Shown here: in pieces, positions 5,558 to 10,404 of the stretch
Layout of the letters: each line of letters starts with the position of its first letter
Numbering within the stretch: position 1 is the stretch's first letter
Assembly: GCA_007127595.1 (NCBI GenBank)
Contig: SKZA01000030.1
Coordinates: forward strand, 1 to 10,404
Direction of reading: 5' to 3'
Origin: Kiritimatiellia bacterium
Lineage (GTDB): Bacteria > Verrucomicrobiota > Kiritimatiellia > SLAD01
Length of the DNA: 10,404 bases
The notes under the pieces: generated by a model
What the model was told of the DNA's origin: nothing
What the model saw: the letters and a program-made list of their open reading frames with translations, nothing else
The model's database searches: none
Made by a program: the position numbers and the translations under genes

Positions 5558-6001
5558 ATGAAAAGACTCGCTCGCTTCGCGCTGTTCGTGTTGCCCGTCC
5601 TGTTCCTGTCCGCGTGTGCCACGCCGGACGCCCGGATTCGCAAGCATCAGGACCTTTTCGATTCCTTCCCGCCGGACGTACAGGAAAACGTGCGCGACGG
5701 GCGGATCGAGATCGGTTACAACGAGGACATGGTCTTTCTCGCCCTGGGCAAACCGGACCGCGAATATACGCGCCGCACAGAAGACGGCGAGTGGACCGTA
5801 TGGTCGTATACCGACCATTACACACAAACGCGTCGCCAATTGGTGGACGGCCGCTTCAATGTGCGGGATCGGCGTTCAGGGCAGACGTACACCGTGCGCG
5901 ACAGCGTCTGGCTCGACGTCCCGACCTACCACGAATACGATCGGTTCCGCGTCGAATTCGACGGCGACCGTGTCGTGGCCATTGAAGAAATCAATCGCTG
6001 A
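5558..6001 (+). CDS. Lipoprotein, BamE/SmpA-like (small outer membrane lipoprotein)
   Basis: This 147-residue protein has a clear lipobox: MKRLARFALFVLPVLFLSAC with Cys20, followed by ATPD. No Asp stands at +2, which in E. coli would favour the outer membrane. After a short linker, 'IEIGYNEDMVFLALGKPDRE' plus 'WTVWSYTD' (50-86) resembles the SmpA/OmlA/BamE fold, where a helix and 'LGxP' turn precede a W-x-Y strand. The remainder is rich in beta and charged residues and ends 'RVEFDGDRVVAIEEINR'. BamE supports outer membrane protein assembly, but the match here is only by motif. The start has a weak AAGAG 8-12 nt upstream, with a better AGGAG too far away. Its stop codon lies inside the 3' end of the convergent redoxin gene (11-bp overlap). 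Confidence 0.8.
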   Translation: MKRLARFALFVLPVLFLSACATPDARIRKHQDLFDSFPPDVQENVRDGRIEIGYNEDMVFLALGKPDREYTRRTEDGEWTVWSYTDHYTQTRRQLVDGRFNVRDRRSGQTYTVRDSVWLDVPTYHEYDRFRVEFDGDRVVAIEEINR

Positions 6002-7982
6002 CGATTTCGATCATCGGTTCCGACTCCGGCAGAACCAGTTCATAACACGCGTTCAGGGCGCCCGAGACGTAGAACAAGATCCGTTCATTCGCCGCTTCTC
6101 TCACGATATGGATGCGGTCGCCGTGGGCCACCGACTGACTCAACAATTCGTCGCCCTGCGCATCGATCAACATGAACCGGTTCCAGAACGCGAGCAGCAA
6201 CACGTCTTCCTCTTCGGACACCGGAATGGTGTCGAGCACCTGGATGTAGTTGTTCTCGCCGAACTCGCGCGCCCAGATCTCTTCGCCATCGTGGTCATGC
6301 GCCGTGACCGTGATCCGCTCCGTTCGCCAAGAGGTGGTGGTTCCTTCCCGTTCCACGGCGCGCATGAACTGCTGCGCGGTAATGACCACGCCCCCGTCAG
6401 GATGTCGCACATACAGGTGCGTCGGCCGCTGGCGCAACTCGTTCGCCTTCCGCGCTTCGGGCGGCAATGTAATCTCGGCCATCGTCTTGCCGTCTTCGCT
6501 GCGCAACACCAACACCTGCTCGCCCTTGGCCAGCGTGAAGGTGCGCGGCGGCATGCGCACCTGTATCCGGTTCCCGAACCGTCCGCTATGCTCGGACACA
6601 CGTACATCGCTTTCCCAGACGGCCCGGAAGAACCGGTCGTCCATCGTCGTTCGGCGCGCGGGCCGGCGACGGGTGCGCTCTTCCTCCATCTCCTTGACTT
6701 CCTCTTCCGTCATCGGCCGGGCCGTGTCGAGTTTCTCTCCCGCCAATAGCCGGTCAATGTCCTCCGCCAACGCCTTCATGCCCGCCGGGGAATAGCCGAC
6801 TTTCCGCCCCTGGACGATCCCATCGGCGTCAATCACGACCACGCAGGGAATCCCGCGCACATGATAGGACCCGCCGACATCGGTCGTATCGATACCGATC
6901 GCATAATCCAGTTCCTTCTCCTCGGCCATCTCCCGTACGCGCCGTTCATGGCCGATATGATCCCGGCTGACCCCCACGACGACCACGCCGCGGTCCCGAT
7001 ATTCCTCATCCAGCTTCTTCACGTCCGGCAGCGCCATGACGCACGGCCCGCACCATGTCGCCCAGAAATCGAGCACGACGATGTTGCCGCGCTGTTCCGA
7101 CAACCGGAACGTCGATCCGTCCAGCAGTTCCAACTCGAAATCGGGCGCCTCCTTACCGCTCAGCTCGAAACGGGACAAGCCCGCGCCGCGCGACCACGCA
7201 ATCTCGTCCGCGTCAACGGAGCCCACAAACAGGTCCATCATCGATGCCACCTTCTTGGCTTGCTCAACAGTTGCATGACTGAACAGTTCGTCGGCGATGG
7301 GCTCGTTCACCTGGCGCGACGCAACCTCGGACACCATACGCACTAAGGTAGTCTCTCCGTCCGAATGGAAATCTGACCCTTCTTTCATGCGCAGTTCACA
7401 ACGGCGGATCAATCCGTATTCGTGATCGATCCATGCCGTCACACGCATGAGATCCGCACCCATCGGCCCCCAGCCGTAGCGCAGAACGCGATGCGGGGCA
7501 CCGTCGATTTCCTCGTCAGGCAGGATTTCGAATTCGTGCTTTTTCAGCTTCTGCAGATATGCTGCCGGATCGTTGCTGATCCAGGCCCTTGTCGTATCCC
7601 AGAATTGCAGCATTTCATACACGCCATTGTCTTCGAGCGTTTCTTGCAATGATTCACCGACCGGCCATTCCATGTAGCGGCCGGTCATCGTACTGGACAA
7701 GCGCACGGTCTCCCCATCGCTGACCAGCCTCATGTATTCCATATCGGCTACCAGCTCATTGGGACGCCTAAATTTGAACTTCAGCCGATGTTCGAGGATC
7801 TCTTCGACGCCATCCAAGATCATTTCCGTTTTGATGACGCTTTCCTCTTGCAACGTATCGACACGCAGCATGGCTTCGGCGATTTCTTTCAGGACGCGTT
7901 CCGCCTCCTCCTCGGCCCACGCACCGCCGGATCCCAGCAAACCGACACACAACACGATCCATCCCAAACCACGAGTTTTCAT
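5991..7982 (-). CDS. Exported multidomain protein: LolA/DUF2092-like domain + TlpA-type thioredoxin domain + unknown C-terminal domain
   Basis: This 663-residue protein has a signal peptide (MKTRGLGWIVLCVGLLGSGGAWA, cut before EEE at about 24). Residues 25-245 have the layout of LolA/outer-membrane-lipoprotein-sorting or DUF2092 proteins: 'LKFKFRRPNELVADMEYMRLVSDGE', 'YMEW', 'TAWIDHEYGLIRRCEL'. Residues 272-415 are a TlpA/ResA-like redoxin: 'GKEAPDFELELLDG', 'VVLDFWATWCGPC' with Cys311 and Cys314, and a cis-proline at 379 in GIPCVVVID. This implies thiol reduction or oxidation in the periplasm. An acidic-then-basic linker (424-446, EEEVKEMEEERTRRRP) leads to a C-terminal domain (450-663) that is beta-rich and not recognised, possibly a partial propeller. 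The start at 7982 has GGAGGTGG upstream. A longer frame to 8060 lacks a signal and was rejected. Redox partner unknown. Confidence 0.85.
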   Translation of the reverse strand: MKTRGLGWIVLCVGLLGSGGAWAEEEAERVLKEIAEAMLRVDTLQEESVIKTEMILDGVEEILEHRLKFKFRRPNELVADMEYMRLVSDGETVRLSSTMTGRYMEWPVGESLQETLEDNGVYEMLQFWDTTRAWISNDPAAYLQKLKKHEFEILPDEEIDGAPHRVLRYGWGPMGADLMRVTAWIDHEYGLIRRCELRMKEGSDFHSDGETTLVRMVSEVASRQVNEPIADELFSHATVEQAKKVASMMDLFVGSVDADEIAWSRGAGLSRFELSGKEAPDFELELLDGSTFRLSEQRGNIVVLDFWATWCGPCVMALPDVKKLDEEYRDRGVVVVGVSRDHIGHERRVREMAEEKELDYAIGIDTTDVGGSYHVRGIPCVVVIDADGIVQGRKVGYSPAGMKALAEDIDRLLAGEKLDTARPMTEEEVKEMEEERTRRRPARRTTMDDRFFRAVWESDVRVSEHSGRFGNRIQVRMPPRTFTLAKGEQVLVLRSEDGKTMAEITLPPEARKANELRQRPTHLYVRHPDGGVVITAQQFMRAVEREGTTTSWRTERITVTAHDHDGEEIWAREFGENNYIQVLDTIPVSEEEDVLLLAFWNRFMLIDAQGDELLSQSVAHGDRIHIVREAANERILFYVSGALNACYELVLPESEPMIEIVSD

Positions 7983-8158
7983 GACCACCTCCGCTTTTCG
8001 ACACGCCTGTTGTTGCCGCCAGACAGGGTATCTCCGCGACCCGCCCCATGGCAAGCGCACACCGCCCGGACACCATGGAGCACCTACGGCCCATCGACAC
8101 CATGCGCCGGTGCGATGCTCATGAAACGCTCGACATCCCGCGCCATCCGCCGTTCAGA

Positions 8159-8220
8159 ATAATAGTATATGGGCTATTATATACACAGGTCCACACAGCG
8201 CAATAGCATATAGGGTATTA
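8159..8220. promoter_or_regulatory. Operator-like tandem repeats over a leftward promoter of the redoxin gene
   Basis: AATAGTATATGGGCTATTA (8161-8179) and AATAGCATATAGGGTATTA (8202-8220) match at 16 of 19 positions and are 41 bp apart start to start, about four DNA turns. The first sits in a dyad with 7-bp perfect arms, ATAATAG/CTATTAT (8159-8180). On the minus strand the same DNA holds TATAAT (8181-8176) with TTGCGC (8203-8198) 16 bp upstream. The copies would therefore cover the -10/+1 and -35 regions, as a repressor would. The leader to the redoxin start would be nearly 190 nt. Confidence 0.45.
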
Positions 8221-8267
8221 CTCGCAAGGGAAGGCGGCCTATCGACACCTGTTTAAGCGCTACCTAA

Positions 8268-8293
8268 CGAGACGGGGCCCATGCTCCCGTTCG
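8268..8293. repeat. GC hairpin
   Basis: CGA-ACGGG (one bulged G at 8271) pairs with CCCGTTCG (8286-8293) in 8 pairs around a 9-nt loop. There is no T-run on either side, so it is not a usual terminator. It lies between the redoxin promoter region and the fic promoter. Confidence 0.4.
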
Positions 8294-8321
8294 ATTGTGA
8301 AGCGTGATAAGACCAATCGGA

Positions 8322-8435
8322 ACATCTTCACAAACATCTTCACTATTCCAGGTATTGCCCATTAAAGATTATCAGATCACCCTGCAAATCAGCGAGTTAT
8401 TTATCTTGTATAATCCAATATACATCTTCACTATT
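8322..8435 (+). repeat. Direct repeats ACATCTTCACTATT around the fic promoter
   Basis: The 14-mer ACATCTTCACTATT occurs perfectly at 8334-8347 and 8422-8435, 88 bp apart. The 10-mer ACATCTTCAC occurs once more at 8322-8331. The last copy lies right after the TATAAT box, at the predicted transcription start and up to 8 bp before the fic ATG. The arrangement suggests binding sites for a regulator. Confidence 0.6.
8409..8414 (+). promoter_or_regulatory. Consensus -10 box (TATAAT) of fic
   Basis: A perfect TATAAT gives a predicted start near 8421 and a leader of about 23 nt. At 17 bp upstream only a poor -35 (AAATCA) is present, so activation or an alternative element may be needed. The leader has no Shine-Dalgarno sequence. 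Confidence 0.45.
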
Positions 8436-8443
8436 ATGCCGTT

Positions 8444-9643
8444 ATGGAAACGTACCGCCACATCACAGCCATGGAACCCCTATTCCCCGCACCCTTACAA
8501 AGGGAATTGGCTGAATTATCTCAAGCCATCTTTCTGGGAGCGGGTCGTTTAACCGGGACTGTGGTCGCTCCGTTGGTACGAAACGCTGTTGCCGACCTGG
8601 TCCGGACAATGAACTGCTATTACTCAAACCTGATCGAGGGACATAAGACGCTACCGCGTGATGTGGAACGAGCCTTGCGCCCGGACGCCGCAAAAGGCCG
8701 TGAGCAAAAGGAGAACCAGTTACTGGCTGAGGCGCATATACAAGCCGAGTCGACCATGATCAAACGCGTCCGCGAGGAGAATGTGGACGTCTATGGCCAA
8801 GATTTCATTTGCTGGATTCACGAAGCCTTCTATCGCCAGTTGCCGAAAACCATGCACATTGCGCACACAACATCGGGGAAGGAATATCGGATTGAACCGG
8901 GTCGGTTGCGCTCGTTCATGGTTGATGTAGGCCGCCACACACCGCCCGACTTCAAGGCCCTACCCGCCTTTCTGGAACGATTCCGAGCGTTCTACGGGAA
9001 TCCCGACATCCTGGCCACACAACAACTCATCGCCATCGCCGCCGCCCATCATCGCCTGACCTGGATTCACCCGTTTGGCGATGGTAACGGCCGCGTCGCA
9101 CGACTGCACTCGCAAGCGCTGCTCACTCATCACGGACTATCCGGCGAGGGTCTGTGGACGCTGTCCCGCGGGTTGGCCCGCGCGCGGGACCGATACTTTG
9201 AATCCTTGCAGGCGGCGGATCGCGCACGGGAGAACGATTACGATGGTCGTGGTAATCTGTCGGACAGAGGACTGGCGGAATTTTGCCGCTTCTTTCTCGA
9301 AACCATGCTGGACCAGATACAATTCATGGATCGGTTGTTGGATCTCGCCGATCTACGTGAGCGGATCGAACGCTACTTCATGTACGACGCTTCAGGCTTG
9401 AAAAAACACCGGGAGGATCTGGCCCGCGTCGTCAGCGCACTCATTGTGGAAGGCGAGTTCCCGCGCGAACGGGTCATGGAGCTTACAGGCAAGGGGATGA
9501 CCATGGCTGCGTCCATCACGAAAGTCGGTTTGAGCGAAGGTTACCTCGCAACGCCTTCGCCGAAAGGCAAACTCCGCGTGGCCTTCCCCGCCAAAACCCT
9601 CCCATACTATTTCCCAAGCCTCTTCATCGATCTGCCGACATAA
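8444..9643 (+). CDS. fic: Fic family protein AMP-transferase, class II (N-terminal autoinhibitory motif), with C-terminal winged helix
   Basis: This 399-residue cytoplasmic enzyme of the Fic/DOC family usually transfers AMP from ATP to Ser/Thr/Tyr of target proteins. The catalytic motif HPFGDGNGRVAR (209-220) is complete: His209, Phe211, Asp213, Asn215, Arg217 and Arg220. The inhibitory motif (S/T)xxxE(G/N) is SNLIEG at 61-66 in the N-terminal Fic_N part, making it class II, where Glu65 should block ATP gamma-phosphate binding. A flap with 'TTSGKEYRIEPGRLRS' (142-157) precedes the core. Residues 320-395 look like a winged helix domain (REDLARVVSALIVEGEFPRERVMELTG). The start at 8444 lacks a Shine-Dalgarno; ATG 8471 is the alternative. 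No antitoxin gene is next to it, as expected for class II. Target unknown. It probably came in with its AT-rich leader. Confidence 0.95.
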   Translation: METYRHITAMEPLFPAPLQRELAELSQAIFLGAGRLTGTVVAPLVRNAVADLVRTMNCYYSNLIEGHKTLPRDVERALRPDAAKGREQKENQLLAEAHIQAESTMIKRVREENVDVYGQDFICWIHEAFYRQLPKTMHIAHTTSGKEYRIEPGRLRSFMVDVGRHTPPDFKALPAFLERFRAFYGNPDILATQQLIAIAAAHHRLTWIHPFGDGNGRVARLHSQALLTHHGLSGEGLWTLSRGLARARDRYFESLQAADRARENDYDGRGNLSDRGLAEFCRFFLETMLDQIQFMDRLLDLADLRERIERYFMYDASGLKKHREDLARVVSALIVEGEFPRERVMELTGKGMTMAASITKVGLSEGYLATPSPKGKLRVAFPAKTLPYYFPSLFIDLPT

Positions 9644-9655
9644 GTGATGAAGCCT

Positions 9656-9681
9656 GGGGCCACGTTGAGCCAAGCCCCTTT
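9656..9681. terminator. Weak bidirectional hairpin between fic and oadB
   Basis: GGGGC (9656-9660) pairs with GCCCC (9674-9678) around a 13-nt loop, followed on the plus strand by TTTCT. It is the only stem in the 47-bp convergent spacer. The stem is short and the T-run poor, so termination is uncertain. Confidence 0.35.
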
Positions 9682-9690
9682 CTAAAGACG

Positions 9691-10404
9691 CTACGACCCC
9701 AGCAGCGCCAGGAAGACCCCGGCGGTGACGGCGGAGCCGATGACGCCGGCGACGTTCGGGCCCATGGCGGCCATGAGCGGGTTGACCCGGCCGCCGGTCT
9801 CCATCGAGACAAACTGCTGCACGACACGTGCGGCCATCGGTACGGCCGAGACGCCCGCCGCGCCAATGCAGGGATTGATCTTCTTATTGGACGGAAGACA
9901 CAGGTTGATGATCTTCGCAAAGAGAATGCCGCCGGCCGTGCTGAACGCGAAGGCGACCGCGCCCAACAACATGATGAACAACGTCTGCGTACTCAAAAAG
10001 CCTTGTCCGTCCATCGTCGCGCCGATGACCAAGCCCAGAAAGATGCTGACGATATTGATGAGCGCGCCGCCCGCCGTCTTGCTTAAACGGTCCGTGACCC
10101 CCGATTCGCGCAGGAGATTGCCGAACATGAGCATCCCGATCAAGGGCGCAGCCGCGGGAATGGCGAGCGACACCACAACGGCAATGGCTACGGGAAATAC
10201 GATCACCGCAGTCTTGGATACCGGCCGGGACGGCGGGACTTCAATCTGCCGTTCCTTCTTCGTCGTCATGAGCCGCATGATCGGCGGCTGAATGACGGGA
10301 ACCAGGGCCATATAGCTGTAAGCGGCAACGGCGATCGGGGCGAGCAATTCCGGCGCGAGCGCGTTGGCGATAAAAATCGATGTGGGCCCGTCGGCACCGC
10401 CGAT
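9691..10404 (-). CDS. oadB: Sodium-pumping biotin-dependent decarboxylase, beta subunit (OadB/MmdB/GcdB), C-terminal part (partial, starts beyond right edge)
   Basis: The last 237 residues of this multi-pass inner membrane protein are present, to a TAG at 9691. The subunit decarboxylates carboxybiotin and drives Na+ out of the cell. IGGADGPTSIF at the window edge holds the Asp equivalent to Asp203 of Klebsiella OadB. 'ESGVTDRLSKTAGGALINIVSIFLGL' and 'NPCIGAAGVSAVPMAAR' are conserved membrane regions. In the latter, Asn, Gly, Ser and Arg fall at the same spacing as Asn373, Gly377, Ser382 and Arg389 of the Klebsiella protein, so the pump looks intact. The protein ends VFLALLGS. Beta subunits of oxaloacetate, methylmalonyl-CoA and glutaconyl-CoA decarboxylases are alike, so the substrate must be read from the alpha subunit, which is outside the window. 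Confidence 0.93.
   Translation of the reverse strand: MGGADGPTSIFIANALAPELLAPIAVAAYSYMALVPVIQPPIMRLMTTKKERQIEVPPSRPVSKTAVIVFPVAIAVVVSLAIPAAAPLIGMLMFGNLLRESGVTDRLSKTAGGALINIVSIFLGLVIGATMDGQGFLSTQTLFIMLLGAVAFAFSTAGGILFAKIINLCLPSNKKINPCIGAAGVSAVPMAARVVQQFVSMETGGRVNPLMAAMGPNVAGVIGSAVTAGVFLALLGS

Larger units (their letters stand above)
7983..8443. other. 461-bp non-coding divergent spacer with two repeat sets
   Basis: No credible gene lies here on either strand. 7985-7992 is the ribosome binding site (GGAGGTGG) of the redoxin gene. 8080-8115 has two GACACCATG copies in the redoxin leader. 8159-8220 holds a dyad and a tandem repeat. 8268-8293 is a GC hairpin. 8322-8435 has three ACATCTTCAC copies around a TATAAT box. 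The stretch from 8300 to 8443 is markedly more AT-rich than neighbouring genes, which may mark transferred DNA with fic. Confidence 0.6.

Noticed and set aside
5616..6749. 377-codon rightward frame across the lipoprotein and redoxin 3' end.
   Set aside because: It is out of frame with the lipoprotein and antisense to the redoxin gene, both of which have clear domain evidence.
7983..8060. N-terminal extension of the redoxin gene to 8060.
   Set aside because: It would bury the signal peptide behind 26 charged residues, and the GGAGGTGG site supports 7982.
8352..8362. TATTGCCCATT shared with the interior of repeat copy 2 near 1964.
   Set aside because: Only 11 bp match with no flanking similarity; chance is the simplest reading.
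8444..9643. fic as half of a two-gene toxin-antitoxin pair.
   Set aside because: The inhibitory SNLIEG motif is inside the protein (class II) and no small antitoxin gene lies on either side.

Overview
The window looks like chromosomal DNA from a GC-rich, Gram-negative-type bacterium. It carries a probable lipoprotein with a lipobox, Sec-exported proteins, a secretin-related protein, an EF-P/EpmA pair and a membrane biotin-decarboxylase pump. Large SlpA/TlpA-style exported thioredoxin fusions, an isolated type III polyketide synthase and abundant intergenic repeats fit the PVC group (for example Verrucomicrobiota or Kiritimatiellota). That placement is inference; no marker gene in the window settles it.

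Layout, left to right. 1-4155 is a leftward block: type III polyketide synthase (3106-4155), elongation factor P (2085-2654), the EF-P lysine ligase EpmA (918-1841), a small unknown protein (380-634) and the N-terminal part of a GT-B glycosyltransferase (1-383, running off the left edge). Each of the three large spacers in this block (686-897, 1846-2069, 2740-3104) is filled by one copy of the same intergenic repeat. The repeat is bounded by about 25-bp inverted ends containing GAACAGAAGCTCGCAAAGGC. The third copy has most of its interior replaced by an octamer tandem repeat and an 80-bp near-palindrome.

A tRNA-Gln(CUG) gene (4238-4311, +) follows. Next are a leftward small secretin-like exported protein (4448-5308) and, divergent from it, a rightward BamE/SmpA-like lipoprotein (5558-6001). 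The lipoprotein overlaps tail-to-tail by 11 bp with a leftward 663-residue exported protein (5991-7982) that joins a LolA/DUF2092-like domain, a TlpA-type thioredoxin domain (WCGPC) and an unrecognised C-terminal domain.

7983-8443 is a 461-bp non-coding region, more AT-rich in its right part, with two sets of operator-like repeats. It leads into a rightward class II Fic AMP-transferase (8444-9643) with all catalytic and autoinhibitory residues. The window closes with the C-terminal 237 residues of a leftward sodium-pumping decarboxylase beta subunit (9691-10404).

Functional links: efp and epmA form a translation-factor/modification pair, and EpmB is not in the window. The lipoprotein, secretin-like protein and redoxin fusion are all envelope proteins but show no proven joint system. 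The most unusual material is non-coding: the three-copy repeat family, the nested hairpin in copy 3, and the repeats in front of fic and the redoxin gene.
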